From Nitrobacter winogradskyi (GTDB taxonomy: Bacteria > Pseudomonadota > Alphaproteobacteria > Rhizobiales > Xanthobacteraceae), in NCBI RefSeq assembly GCF_006539545.1, contig NZ_BJNF01000057.1, positions 1 to 64,000 on the forward strand: a DNA stretch of 64,000 bases, in the 5' to 3' direction. The notes beneath the pieces were generated by a model. The model worked only from the letters and a program-made list of their open reading frames with translations, ran no database searches and was not told where the DNA came from. Below, piece after piece: positions 1 to 9,403 of the stretch; position 1 is the stretch's first letter; the number at the start of each line of letters is the position of its first letter. The translations under genes were made by a program, and so were the position numbers.

Positions 1-24
1 CTTCGCTCGAAAACGCTATAGCTG
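1..24 (+). repeat. Right end of a dispersed palindromic repeat (family A)
   Basis: The first 24 bases are identical to the right end of the full repeat copy at 59107-59243 (the segment beginning cttcgctcgaaaacgctata at 59220). The rest of this copy lies outside the window. Confidence 0.7.
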
Positions 25-32
25 GCTGATAC

Positions 33-60
33 AAAAAAGCGCTCCGCGAGGAGCGCTTTT
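33..60 (-). terminator. Rho-independent terminator of the IalB-like gene
   Basis: An inverted repeat with arms aaagcgctcc and ggagcgcttt encloses a four-base loop. Read on the minus strand it is followed by a run of T. It lies 22 bases past the stop codon of the gene ending at 83. Confidence 0.75.
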
Positions 61-82
61 CCATCTGGTTTCAAATAACGAG

Positions 83-811
83 CTACTGTTTGGCGGTACC
101 CTGCTGTGTGGCTTCGAGCTTCGCGCGCGCTTCGGCGGCCCGCTTTTGCAGTTCTTCCTGTAGCTTCTTCTGGGTTTCCTCGAACACCTTGGGGTCGGTC
201 GGCGGGCCGTCATAGGCTTTCGCGAATTCAGCGAGCGGAAGCGGCAGCGTCAACGGCGCGCCGTTGGAATTGATTGCCTGAACGATGAGATTCTGTCCCT
301 TCTTCAGGTGACCGAGCATATCCGCTGACAACTCATAATCCGACATGCAGCCATTGGCGAAGCAGATCACGTAGGCACTCTGCTGCGGCGGATTGTTATC
401 GACGATGATGCGCGTTCCGTGGACGAGCTGCATCCCGAGCGGCAGCGTCACACGGAGAATCTTCTTGGGCTCGCCTTCGGGCTCGATGATGACCGCCGCG
501 ATCACAGGCTGGCCGGATTCGATCCGCCCGTCCTTGCCGGTGAAACATACCTGCTTGGCTTTCGCATCCTGGCCTTTCAGGCAGAACTTGGTCCAGGGGG
601 CATAGATCAGCTGCACCTGCTGGTCGGCTGGCGCTGGCTGGGCCGCCGGCGCCTGCGCTCCTTTGGCGGCCTCAGCCTTGCCTTTGGATGGGGCGGCTTG
701 CTGGGCGGGAGCGTCCGACGCGAATGGAACGACCGCTAGCGTCACAGCGGCGAACAGGGCAAAGGCCCGTCCGCGATGCAAAGCGGACGTGGTCGAGAGA
801 CGAAAATTCAT
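83..811 (-). CDS. Invasion-associated locus B (IalB) family secreted protein
   Basis: A 242-residue exported protein. The ATG at 811 was chosen over the longer open frame because AGGAAAGG lies just upstream and the product then begins with a signal peptide (hydrophobic stretch near residues 16-32, cleavage near PAQQ). An Ala/Pro/Gln-rich linker follows, then the IalB-type domain with four cysteines (KFCLKG, QVCFTG, VICFANGC) that probably form disulfides. The C terminus is a charged, probably helical tail rich in Glu, Lys and Gln. IalB proteins are periplasmic or surface proteins known from Bartonella invasion and are common in non-pathogenic Rhizobiales, where their role is not established. 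The gene is monocistronic and ends at a hairpin terminator. Confidence 0.8.
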   Translation of the reverse strand: MNFRLSTTSALHRGRAFALFAAVTLAVVPFASDAPAQQAAPSKGKAEAAKGAQAPAAQPAPADQQVQLIYAPWTKFCLKGQDAKAKQVCFTGKDGRIESGQPVIAAVIIEPEGEPKKILRVTLPLGMQLVHGTRIIVDNNPPQQSAYVICFANGCMSDYELSADMLGHLKKGQNLIVQAINSNGAPLTLPLPLAEFAKAYDGPPTDPKVFEETQKKLQEELQKRAAEARAKLEATQQGTAKQ

Positions 812-1184
812 TGCGGAAAACCCTTTCCTGAACGCTCGTGATCCGATTCTAACATTCGTATTTCGTTTCAGCGAGCCTTCCTTCGAACGCAAAATTGAAG
901 GACCGCTTGCAAACCCAGGCCCTCGATGGAGCGGTTGCTGGTGGAGTTTCGAATACGGCATTCGCGCTCCCGACGCGATCAGCCGGATTTCTCCACCAGG
1001 AACAGGCATTGGCGCAGCCTATTCGGCGGCTGTCTCTTAGTGAAATGAGGCGGTTACGTGACGATTCGCGATGTCATGATCAATTGACCGCCTTCAATAC
1101 TAGGGCGCATAAAAAGATCAATGGCAACATACGCTTTTGGTGCCCCTTTCAAACCGCGTCGCGGCGGTTGTGATAAAATTTCTT
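812..1184. other. Divergent intergenic region
   Basis: This region separates the IalB-like gene from the solute-binding protein gene. It should hold both promoters, but I see no clear hexamer pair, operator or RNA. The open frames crossing it lack family features. Confidence 0.4.
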
Positions 1185-3047
1185 GTGAGCAAGTTCGAAT
1201 CAAAATGGATCCGGTATTGCCGACCGCCGCCACGCGCGCGTTGCCGGACGGCGGTATGTCTGGCGCTCGCGGTCGGGCTGCTCGCCGCCGGATGGCAGCA
1301 GGTTTCCGCGGATCCCGGTTACGCCATCGCGATGCATGGCGAACCGGCCCTGCCGCCTGATTTCAGCCGGATGCCCTATGCCAATCCGGACGCGCCCAAG
1401 GGTGGCCGGCTGGTTCAGAGTGTTCCCGGTAGTTTCGACAGCCTCAATCCCTTCATCGTCAAAGGCGTCGCGCTTCAGCAAATTCGGGGGTTCGTGGTCG
1501 AGAGCCTGATGGCCCGGGGTCACGATGAGCCCTTCACGCTCTACGGTCTGCTCGCGGAAAGGATTGAAACCGACGATGCCCGCACCTACGCCACCTTCCA
1601 TCTGAATCCACAGGCGCGCTTTTACGACGGGAAGCCCGTTCGTGCCGAAGACGTGCTCTTTTCCTGGCAACTCCTCCGGGACAAGGGCCGACCCAACCAT
1701 CGTCAATATTATTCAAAGGTTGCAACGGCAGAGGCGATCGATGAACGCACGGTGCGTTTCGATTTCGGTGGAACCACGGATCGCGAACTGCCCTTGATCC
1801 TCGGCCTGATGCCTGTCCTGCCGAAACATGCCGTCGATGCCGCCACTTTCGAGCAGACCTCGATGACCGCCCCGTTCGGGTCCGGGCCGTATCGCGTGAC
1901 CGCCGTCAAGCCTGGAGCCAGCGTGACGCTGACGCGCAACCCGGATTATTGGGGACGCAACCTGCCGGTCAATCGCGGCCTGTGGAACTTCGACGAGATC
2001 AGGTTCGACTACTATCGCGAAGCCAACAGTCTGTTCGAGGCGTTCAAGCGCGGTCTGTATGACTTTCGCGTCGAGACTGAACCGCTGCGCTGGCACGAAG
2101 GCTACAACTTCCCGGCAGCAGGCAATGGTCAGCTTGTCCGCGAAGCTATCAAAACCGGCCTGCCCGCGCCCTCGGAATATCTGGTGTTCAATACGCGGCG
2201 GCCGATGTTTTCCGACGTTCGCGTCCGCGAGGCGCTGACGCTGCTGTTCGATTTCGAGTGGATCAACCGAAACTATTTTTTCGGACTCTATAGCCGCGCC
2301 GGCGGCTTCTTCGCGGGATCGGAGCTGTCCGCCTACGCGCGCCCCGCTGACGGCGGAGAGCGGTCATTGCTGAAGCCGTTTCCGTCGGCCGTACGAAGCG
2401 ACATTCTCGACGGCAGTTACCGTCTTCCGGTGACCGACGGTTCAGGCCGGGACCGCGAGGCCTTGCGCGCCGCTCTCGCGCTTCTGTCGCAGGCAGGTTA
2501 CGAATTTGACGGCACGGTCCTGCGCCATCGCTCGACCAAGGCTCCCCTTGCCTTTGAAATGCTGGTGACAACCCGCGATCAGGAGCGGATCGCGCTCATT
2601 TACGCGCGCGATCTCAAGCGTGCCGGCATCGAGGTGTCCGTGCGCTCGGTCGATGGCGTGCAGTTCGATCAGCGACGGCTGGCGTTTGATTTTGACATGA
2701 TCCAGAACCGCTGGGATCAATCGCTGTCGCCCGGCAACGAACAGTCCTTCTACTGGGGCAGCGAAGCCGCCGACATTCCGGGCACCCGAAATTACATGGG
2801 CGTGAAGAACCCCGCGATCGACGCCATGATCGCCGCCATGCTCAAGGCGAGGGAGCGGCCGGATTTCGTGGATGCGGTTCGCGCGCTCGACCGGGTCCTG
2901 ATGTCCGGATTTTACGTGATTCCGGTTTACAACGTTCAAGAACAATGGATCGCGCGCTGGAATCGGATAGAACGACCAGCAGCGACCGCGTTGACTGGAT
3001 ACATCCCCGAAACATGGTGGCGAAGGCCGCCGAAGCCCGGCAAGTGA
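1185..3047 (+). CDS. Family 5 (YejA-like) extracellular solute-binding protein
   Basis: A periplasmic substrate-binding protein of the oligopeptide/dipeptide ABC class (SBP_bac_5), closest in motif to YejA: the segment ANPDAPKGG followed by FDSLNPF is typical. I chose GTG 1185, giving about 620 residues with a basic N terminus and a hydrophobic stretch ending QQVSADPG. GTG 1170, GTG 1140 and TTG 1137 are in-frame alternatives, and none has a strong Shine-Dalgarno. The body has the expected family 5 features (NPDYWGRN, FNTRRPMFSDVRVREAL). No permease or ATPase gene is adjacent, so it either works with a transporter encoded elsewhere or has another role. It ends four bases before the next gene, implying co-transcription. 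Confidence 0.8.
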   Translation: MSKFESKWIRYCRPPPRARCRTAVCLALAVGLLAAGWQQVSADPGYAIAMHGEPALPPDFSRMPYANPDAPKGGRLVQSVPGSFDSLNPFIVKGVALQQIRGFVVESLMARGHDEPFTLYGLLAERIETDDARTYATFHLNPQARFYDGKPVRAEDVLFSWQLLRDKGRPNHRQYYSKVATAEAIDERTVRFDFGGTTDRELPLILGLMPVLPKHAVDAATFEQTSMTAPFGSGPYRVTAVKPGASVTLTRNPDYWGRNLPVNRGLWNFDEIRFDYYREANSLFEAFKRGLYDFRVETEPLRWHEGYNFPAAGNGQLVREAIKTGLPAPSEYLVFNTRRPMFSDVRVREALTLLFDFEWINRNYFFGLYSRAGGFFAGSELSAYARPADGGERSLLKPFPSAVRSDILDGSYRLPVTDGSGRDREALRAALALLSQAGYEFDGTVLRHRSTKAPLAFEMLVTTRDQERIALIYARDLKRAGIEVSVRSVDGVQFDQRRLAFDFDMIQNRWDQSLSPGNEQSFYWGSEAADIPGTRNYMGVKNPAIDAMIAAMLKARERPDFVDAVRALDRVLMSGFYVIPVYNVQEQWIARWNRIERPAATALTGYIPETWWRRPPKPGK

Positions 3048-3051
3048 CTTC

Positions 3052-4554
3052 GTGCTCCAGAACAATTCATCGCCTACGCTGGATGAACTCTTCGACCGCA
3101 TCCTCGTCCGGCAGCCGGACCGACCGGCGCTGATCGATCCGCCTGACAAGTTGCGGGTGACGGGACAGTCACCGCTGCATCTGACCTTTGCCCAGGCCGA
3201 CCGGGCGGTATCAGCATTAGCGGCCCACTTCATCGAGGCTGGCCTGCCCGCCAATTCGATCATAGCGGTACAGCTACCCAACACCATCGAATTGGCGCTG
3301 ACAGTGCTTGCCGCCCATCGCGCCGGTCTGATCGTGGCGTTGTTGCCCCAGCTTTGGCGGCAGGCCGAACTCGCTGTTGCGATCAACCGGACGGGCGCGC
3401 GCGCGATCGTCGCGATGGGCAATATCGACGGCGTCAATCATGCCGATCTCGCGATGAACGCGGCCGCGGAAGTGTTCTCCGTCCGTCATGTCTGCGGCTT
3501 TGGCAGTAACCTGCCGGAAGGTATGGTTCCGCTGGATATTGCCGCCGACAGGACAATCGACCGCTCGCGGCTCATGATCCGGGATTCGCGCCGCGCCGCG
3601 CTGGTGACGTTCGAGGCTTCGGGCTCTGGCTTCCTCGCCGTGCCGCGAACCCATGTCAACCTTATCGCCGCCGGGCTTGCCATCTTTCTCGAGAGCAGCC
3701 TGCCTCAGAACGCGACAATTCTCTCGGCTCTCGCGCCATCGTCCTTCGCCGGGCTGACTTCATCCTTCGTGATGTGGCTGCTCAGCGGCGGCACCCTGGC
3801 GATGCATCATCCCTTCGACGAAAATGTTCTCATGCGGCAGATGGAGGCCGAACGCTGCGACACGCTGGTCGCACCTGCCCCACTGGCGTTGCGGATGGCA
3901 GAATCCGGCGCTCTGTCTTCCGTCCCGAGCCTGCGTCATGTCGTGGGTCTATGGCGGGTTCCGGAACAGGTGGGATCGAGCGCGCTTTGGCCGGACAACG
4001 AGAGGCAGATGACCGACGTCTACCTGTTCGGCGAGGCTGGTCTTTTCGCGAGCCGCCGCGCGGAGGATGGCTCCCCTGCTCCGATCATGCCCGGCCCTTA
4101 TCGGACGCCGCCTCAGGTTCCCATCTCATCGACGGCCGGAGAGATCGTTTTGACTCCGAACGGAACGCTGGGACTGCGGGGGCCGATGGTGCCGGTCGCG
4201 GCCTACGCCGCGCCGGAGTCTCCTTCCGAGGCCTTCGGCATGCCGTCGCGGCCGGATTATGTCGATACAGGCTATGCCGCGCGGATCGATCGCGCCACGG
4301 GCGCCATTGCGATCACGGCGCCGCCAGCGGGCGTCATGGCCGTCGGCGGCTACCGGTTTCCCGCACAGGATCTTCAGGAATGGGCACGACGGCTCGGACC
4401 GAACGCCATGCTGACGGCGCTTCCCGACCGTCTGAGCGGCCATCGCCTTGCCGGGCGAGCCGGCGACAATGCCCGCGCTCGCGAGGCGCTCAAGGAACTG
4501 GGGCTGAACCCGTTGATGGTGGAAGCATTTCGCGATCGCTCTGCGACCGGCTGA
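3052..4554 (+). CDS. AMP-dependent synthetase/ligase-like protein, probable pseudoenzyme
   Basis: This 500-residue protein has the overall layout of the ANL adenylating superfamily: FAQADRAVSALAAHFIEAGL and the VQLPNTIELALTVLAAHRAG region are typical of the N-terminal lobe. The key motifs are degraded. The A3 phosphate-binding loop, normally Ser/Thr/Gly-rich ending PKG, reads FEASGSGFLAVPR near residue 190. The A8 motif, usually YxTGD, reads YVDTGYAAR. No A10 lysine is evident near the C terminus. It starts at GTG 3052, four bases after the binding-protein gene. Fold membership is fairly secure, but catalysis is doubtful. It could be a sensor or scaffold, or a divergent enzyme; the substrate cannot be told. 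Confidence 0.7.
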   Translation: MLQNNSSPTLDELFDRILVRQPDRPALIDPPDKLRVTGQSPLHLTFAQADRAVSALAAHFIEAGLPANSIIAVQLPNTIELALTVLAAHRAGLIVALLPQLWRQAELAVAINRTGARAIVAMGNIDGVNHADLAMNAAAEVFSVRHVCGFGSNLPEGMVPLDIAADRTIDRSRLMIRDSRRAALVTFEASGSGFLAVPRTHVNLIAAGLAIFLESSLPQNATILSALAPSSFAGLTSSFVMWLLSGGTLAMHHPFDENVLMRQMEAERCDTLVAPAPLALRMAESGALSSVPSLRHVVGLWRVPEQVGSSALWPDNERQMTDVYLFGEAGLFASRRAEDGSPAPIMPGPYRTPPQVPISSTAGEIVLTPNGTLGLRGPMVPVAAYAAPESPSEAFGMPSRPDYVDTGYAARIDRATGAIAITAPPAGVMAVGGYRFPAQDLQEWARRLGPNAMLTALPDRLSGHRLAGRAGDNARAREALKELGLNPLMVEAFRDRSATG

Positions 4555-4573
4555 TCAAATCCGGCGCCATTCA

Positions 4574-4602
4574 TTGACGCCGCATTAAGGGACAATAAAC
4601 TA
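4574..4602 (+). promoter_or_regulatory. Possible sigma-70 promoter of the GGDEF-like gene
   Basis: TTGACG at 4574-4579 is followed after 16 bases by TAAACT. The -35 match is good and the -10 match is weak. It lies between the synthetase-like gene and the next gene. Confidence 0.25.
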
Positions 4603-4640
4603 GGATCACACGCCTTTGGTACGTATCCGAGTTGGTGAAA

Positions 4641-5870
4641 ATGTCCCAGCAAGGCCCGCTTATCGTTGTCTCACACGGCGAGCGACAAGCGTCCGTCGTC
4701 GCTCGAGCGAGCCGGAGCATCTTTCCTGTTCTCGACATCGACTGGTCGGAAGCCTCCCGGGGCATCGAACGCTTTCAACCGGCGGCCGTCTTCGTCCCCA
4801 CGACCGAAGGCGCGGGCGCGGGATTGGATAGCCTCGCCGGTCAGCTTGCTGCGATACAGCCCTACGTTCCCCTGATCGTCGCTGATCCCGATCCGCCCTG
4901 TCCGGACAACGCGCTTCCGTTCTCGTCCCTGAACGGAGGCATCGACCGGTTCGACAGGCGTCTCAATGCGGCGCTGCGCGTGCGAACGCTGCACGCGACC
5001 GTCCTCCGGCGGCTTGCAGGCAATCCGGCGGCGCCACGCCTGCCGGATGCCGACCCGATCCGGGATGCGACCGTTCTCCTGATCGGGCGCGGCGCCGCTT
5101 ATCCAACGCTATCGGTTGCCTTTGGCGAACGGCTCGGTGTTCTCGGAGCGCTCAGCATCGAGGCGGCGGCGAAACACCTCAACGCGCGTGATCTGGACGG
5201 TGTCGTTATCAGTGAAGGGTTCACCCGGCGCGTGGTCGACGCGCTTCTGACCGTGCTGGCTGAAGACACGCGCTTTCGCAATCTGCCGATCTCGGTTCCG
5301 GCCGGTGGCCCGTGGGCGGCCTATGATCTTCCCAATCTCGAAGTGATGCCGAGCGAGCCCGATCATGTCGTCAGCACGTTTCTGCCTTTGGTTCGGCAGC
5401 ACGCATTCGAGGCGCGCCTGCATCGTACGCTGAAATCAATGGATGCGGGCGGACTCCTCGACCCGCGAACAGGTCTCCTGACCGGGGATGCCTTCCACCG
5501 TGAACTCAACATGGCGATCCGCCAGACCCGGTCCAGCGGCGCTGGTCTCTCCATTGCGCGCTTCTCGTTCGGTCAGCAGCATGAACGCTCCCTATTCGAT
5601 GCGGCGCGTATTCTCAGCCGGCTTATGCGGCGAATGGATTTCGGCACGCTCGAAGCCGATGGTTCGATCGTTGTGGTTTTTGCCGACGCTGATCTGCGCA
5701 ACGCGCAGATGATCGCGCGGCGGCTTTCGAGCGTGATGAAGCATACGACGCTCAGCGCCAGACGCGCCTCGCGGATCGATCCTCAGGTCACCCTGACGGC
5801 ATCCCGGTTTGACGACTCCGCGGCGTCGCTTCTCACCCGCCTGAGCAGTGAGGCGCGCGCGGCATCATAA
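4641..5870 (+). CDS. Degenerate GGDEF-like protein
   Basis: A soluble 409-residue protein starting at ATG 4641; TTG 4632 and GTG 4635 are in-frame alternatives. The first 270 residues resemble one or two receiver-like alpha/beta folds (PLIVVSHGERQ, ATVLLIGRGAA). The C-terminal third begins LDPRTGLLTGDAFHREL, the opening signature of diguanylate cyclase domains. Where the GGDEF loop should lie, the sequence runs DFGTLEADGSIVVVF, so the nucleotide-binding and catalytic signature is missing. Cyclase activity is therefore unlikely; a degenerate sensory or scaffold role is more plausible. No transmembrane segment is present. The gene is convergent with mfd, with only eight bases between stop codons. 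Confidence 0.65.
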   Translation: MSQQGPLIVVSHGERQASVVARASRSIFPVLDIDWSEASRGIERFQPAAVFVPTTEGAGAGLDSLAGQLAAIQPYVPLIVADPDPPCPDNALPFSSLNGGIDRFDRRLNAALRVRTLHATVLRRLAGNPAAPRLPDADPIRDATVLLIGRGAAYPTLSVAFGERLGVLGALSIEAAAKHLNARDLDGVVISEGFTRRVVDALLTVLAEDTRFRNLPISVPAGGPWAAYDLPNLEVMPSEPDHVVSTFLPLVRQHAFEARLHRTLKSMDAGGLLDPRTGLLTGDAFHRELNMAIRQTRSSGAGLSIARFSFGQQHERSLFDAARILSRLMRRMDFGTLEADGSIVVVFADADLRNAQMIARRLSSVMKHTTLSARRASRIDPQVTLTASRFDDSAASLLTRLSSEARAAS

Positions 5871-5878
5871 CGACCGCA

Positions 5879-8800
5879 TTACGCCGCCTTGCGATCCTCC
5901 GCGAGATTGGCAAGCTGGCGCATGATTTCGGTGGTGCCCATCAGGCGCTCTTCCGGGGTTTTCCAGTTCTGGAGGAACACCACTTTCATGTCGGGGCGGA
6001 CCTTCGCCGCCTGTCCGTGCTGGCGGATGAAGTACACCAGCCGATCGGGTTGCGCGAACTTGTTGTCGCGGAAGGAAATCACCGCACCCTTCGGTCCCGC
6101 ATCGACCTTCTCGACATTGGCGCGGCGGCAATAGGCCTTGATGGCCGCGACCTTGAACAGGTAGCGGACTTCATCCGGCAATTGACCAAAGCGGTCGCGC
6201 AGCTCCGCGGCGAAGCTGTCGATTTCATCATCGGTATCGAGGTCGGCAAGCCGGCGATACAACGATAGCCGAACCGCCAGATCGGCAACATAATCTTCGG
6301 GGATCAGTACCGGCATCCCGATGGTGATCTGCGGAGACCAGCGATCGTCGGCAATCTCAGTCACGCCGGTCTTGAGATTCTCGATCGCCTCCTCCAGCAT
6401 CGACTGATAGAGTTCGAAACCGACTTCCTTGATGTGGCCCGACTGCTCCTCGCCAAGCAGATTGCCTGCGCCGCGAATGTCGAGATCGTGCGACGCAAGC
6501 TGGAATCCTGCCCCCAGGGTTTCGAGCGACTGCAAAACCTTGAGCCGGCGCTCGGCCTGCGCCGTTATCTTGTGCTTCGACGGCAGCGTGAACAGCGCAT
6601 AGGCGCGCAGCTTCGAGCGCCCGACCCGGCCGCGCAACTGATAAAGCTGCGCCAGTCCGAACATATCCGAGCGATGCACGATGAGCGTGTTGGCGGTCGG
6701 GATATCGAGCCCGGACTCCACGATGGTGGTCGAGAGCAGGACATCGTACTTGCCGTCGTAGAAGGCCGAGATGATGTCCTCGATCACCGTCGGCGGCATC
6801 TGGCCGTGCGCGACGGCGACTTTCATCTCCGGTACGTGCTTGTCGAGGAAATCCTTGACCTCCGCCAGATCGCTCACGCGCGGCACGACGTAGAAGGCCT
6901 GGCCACCCCGGTAGCGTTCGCGCAGGAGCGCCTCGCGGATCATCAGGGGATCGTGGGGCGCCACGAAGGTGCGAACGGCCAGGCGATCAACCGGCGGCGA
7001 GGCAATGATCGATAGATCGCGCACGCCGGTCAGGGCCAGTTGCAGCGTGCGCGGAATCGGAGTTGCGCTCAGCGTCAGCACGTGGACATGCGCCCGCAGT
7101 TGCTTCAGCCGCTCCTTGTGGCTGACGCCGAAATGCTGCTCCTCGTCGACCACCAGAAGTCCCAGGTCCCTGAACTTGATGGATTTGCCGAGCAAGGCAT
7201 GTGTGCCGACGACGATATCCACCGAGCCGTCGGTGAGCCCCTTCTTGACCTTGGCCAACTCCTTCGGCGACACCAGCCGCGAGGCCTGCGCGACATTGAC
7301 CGGAAAACCGCGAAACCGCTCGGTGAACGTTTTCGCATGCTGACGCGCAAGCAGCGTTGTCGGTACGACGACCGCGACCTGCTTGCCATCCAGCGCGACG
7401 GCGAATGCCGCACGCAAGGCCACTTCGGTTTTGCCGAAGCCTACGTCGCCGCACACCAGCCGATCCATCGGCTTGCCGCTTTCGAGATCCTCCAGCGAAG
7501 CCTGAATTGCGCCGAGCTGGTCCTCGGTTTCCTCGTAGGGAAAGCGCGCGCAGAACTCGTCGTACAGACCGGACTGCACCGGCAGCTTCGGCGCCTCCCG
7601 CAGGTGCCGTTCCGCGGCGATCCTGATCAACTCGCCTGCGATCTCACGAATGCGGGTTTTCAGCTTGGCCTTGCGAGCCTGCCAGCCCCCGCCTCCGAGA
7701 CGATCCAGTTCAACATTGGCTTGATCGGAGCCGTAGCGCGACAGCAGTTCAATATTCTCGACCGGCAGGAACAGCTTGGTCTCGTTGGCGTAACGCAGTT
7801 CCAGACAATCGTGCGGCGCGCCACCTACTTCAAGCGTCTGCAAGCCGACAAAACGTCCGATGCCGTGCTCGACGTGAACAACGAGATCGCCCGCCGCAAG
7901 GCTGGTGACTTCCGAGATGAAGTTTTCGAGCTTGCGGCTGGCCTTGCGCGGCCGCACCAGGCGATCGCCCAAGATGTCCTGTTCGCTGATGACCGCGACA
8001 GATTCGGTTTCAAATCCGGATTCTATCCCGACAACGCCCAGCATGACCTCATTGCGGGGCGTTGCCTGAACGGTACGCCAGGTATTGATGCTCGTCAGGT
8101 TGAGCAGCCCGTGGTCTTTCAGCATGCTCGCCATGCGGTCGCGCGAACCCTCACTCCACAACGTCACGACGACTTTCTTTCGCGCGGCCTGCAACGCCTG
8201 TATGTGGGATCCGACGGACTCGAAAACGTTGAGGGTGGTGTCAGCCCGCTCGGGCGCGAAATTTCGCCCCTGCCGTGCGCCCGCATCGATGACATTGACG
8301 GATTCGTCCGGCACCGCGAACGGCGTCAGCCGCACCAAGGCCGCTTCATTGAGGCGCTTTGTCCACTCATCCGGCGTCAGATAAAGACGGTCGGGCGGAA
8401 GCGGCTTGTAGGGCACGCCGCCAGCGGCTTGCTCAAGGGGTTCGCGTCGCGCTTCATAATAATCGGCGATCTGCTTGAAGCGCTCGCTCGCGGCGTCTTC
8501 CCCCTGCGGCTCGATGACGATGGATGCGCCGTCCAGATAATCAAACAGCGTGTCCATGCGTTCGTGAAACAGCGGCAGCCAGTGCTCCATGCCCGGATAC
8601 CGCCGCCCCTCGCTGACAGCTTCATACAACAGGTCATCGCGTTCCGGTGCGCCGAAGGCGGCGACGTATCCCATCCGGAAACGCCGGATGGTTTCGGTGA
8701 CGAACTGGAATTCGGAGATCGGCACCAGATCGAGCGAGCGTACGTCAAACAGCGTGCGCTGGGTTTCGGGGTCGAATGACCGGATCGACTCCAGCGAGTC

Positions 8801-9403
8801 GCCGAAGAAATCGAATCGCACGGGATGATCGAGATTCGACGGGAACAGGTCGAGGATGCCGCCGCGAACGGCATACTCGCCGGGTTCGCGGACCGTTGAA
8901 GAGCGATTGTAGCCGTTGTGCTCAAGCCATGCGGCGATCGAATCCATCGGCACCACATTGCCGGGTGCGACCGACAGCGCTTGAGACGCGACGATTTCGC
9001 GCGCGGGCACGCGTTGCAGGATCGCGTTGACCGTTGTGAGGATGATCAGAGGCGTCTCGCTGCCGGTCAGACGGGACAGGCGCGCCAGCGTCGTCAGGCG
9101 CTGCGCAAGCACGCCGCCATGCGGCGAGACCCGATCATAGGGCTGGCAATCCCAGGCCGGGAACTGCATCACGGAAATGTCCGACGCGAAAAATTCGAGC
9201 GCCCGCGCCAGTTGCTGCATCCGCGGACCGTCACGGCAGACCACCGTCAGGCTGACCGCCGAGCCTCGCCGCGTTGCATTGGCCTTGATGGCTCGCGCGA
9301 GGTCAGAGACGACGAGTCCCTCGGCGCCCTCCGCGACATTCGCGAGCGTCAGCGGACGACCCGGCGACAGCGATTCCGCCGGTGACCTTGAAAAAGCTTT
9401 CAT
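5879..9403 (-). CDS. mfd: Transcription-repair coupling factor Mfd
   Basis: Mfd is a cytoplasmic ATP-dependent translocase that removes RNA polymerase stalled at DNA lesions and recruits UvrA for nucleotide excision repair. The 1174 residues match the full family length. In order there are the UvrB-like N-terminal module (FPAWDCQPYDRVSPH), the RNA polymerase-interacting region, and the superfamily 2 helicase core with a Walker A loop GDVGFGKTEVAL near residue 650, DEEQHFG near 750, and LSATPIPRTLQLAL. GLDIPTANTLIVHRSDMFGL and QLRGRVGRS belong to the later helicase motifs, and a TRCF C-terminal domain closes the protein. Its ATG overlaps the sdhE stop codon as ATGA, so the two are translationally coupled. 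uvrA is also in this window, at 47792. Confidence 0.97.
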   Translation of the reverse strand: MKAFSRSPAESLSPGRPLTLANVAEGAEGLVVSDLARAIKANATRRGSAVSLTVVCRDGPRMQQLARALEFFASDISVMQFPAWDCQPYDRVSPHGGVLAQRLTTLARLSRLTGSETPLIILTTVNAILQRVPAREIVASQALSVAPGNVVPMDSIAAWLEHNGYNRSSTVREPGEYAVRGGILDLFPSNLDHPVRFDFFGDSLESIRSFDPETQRTLFDVRSLDLVPISEFQFVTETIRRFRMGYVAAFGAPERDDLLYEAVSEGRRYPGMEHWLPLFHERMDTLFDYLDGASIVIEPQGEDAASERFKQIADYYEARREPLEQAAGGVPYKPLPPDRLYLTPDEWTKRLNEAALVRLTPFAVPDESVNVIDAGARQGRNFAPERADTTLNVFESVGSHIQALQAARKKVVVTLWSEGSRDRMASMLKDHGLLNLTSINTWRTVQATPRNEVMLGVVGIESGFETESVAVISEQDILGDRLVRPRKASRKLENFISEVTSLAAGDLVVHVEHGIGRFVGLQTLEVGGAPHDCLELRYANETKLFLPVENIELLSRYGSDQANVELDRLGGGGWQARKAKLKTRIREIAGELIRIAAERHLREAPKLPVQSGLYDEFCARFPYEETEDQLGAIQASLEDLESGKPMDRLVCGDVGFGKTEVALRAAFAVALDGKQVAVVVPTTLLARQHAKTFTERFRGFPVNVAQASRLVSPKELAKVKKGLTDGSVDIVVGTHALLGKSIKFRDLGLLVVDEEQHFGVSHKERLKQLRAHVHVLTLSATPIPRTLQLALTGVRDLSIIASPPVDRLAVRTFVAPHDPLMIREALLRERYRGGQAFYVVPRVSDLAEVKDFLDKHVPEMKVAVAHGQMPPTVIEDIISAFYDGKYDVLLSTTIVESGLDIPTANTLIVHRSDMFGLAQLYQLRGRVGRSKLRAYALFTLPSKHKITAQAERRLKVLQSLETLGAGFQLASHDLDIRGAGNLLGEEQSGHIKEVGFELYQSMLEEAIENLKTGVTEIADDRWSPQITIGMPVLIPEDYVADLAVRLSLYRRLADLDTDDEIDSFAAELRDRFGQLPDEVRYLFKVAAIKAYCRRANVEKVDAGPKGAVISFRDNKFAQPDRLVYFIRQHGQAAKVRPDMKVVFLQNWKTPEERLMGTTEIMRQLANLAEDRKAA

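Noticed and set aside
7040-8779. Long plus-strand open frame opposite mfd
   Set aside because: It is a shadow of mfd with no SD or known domains.
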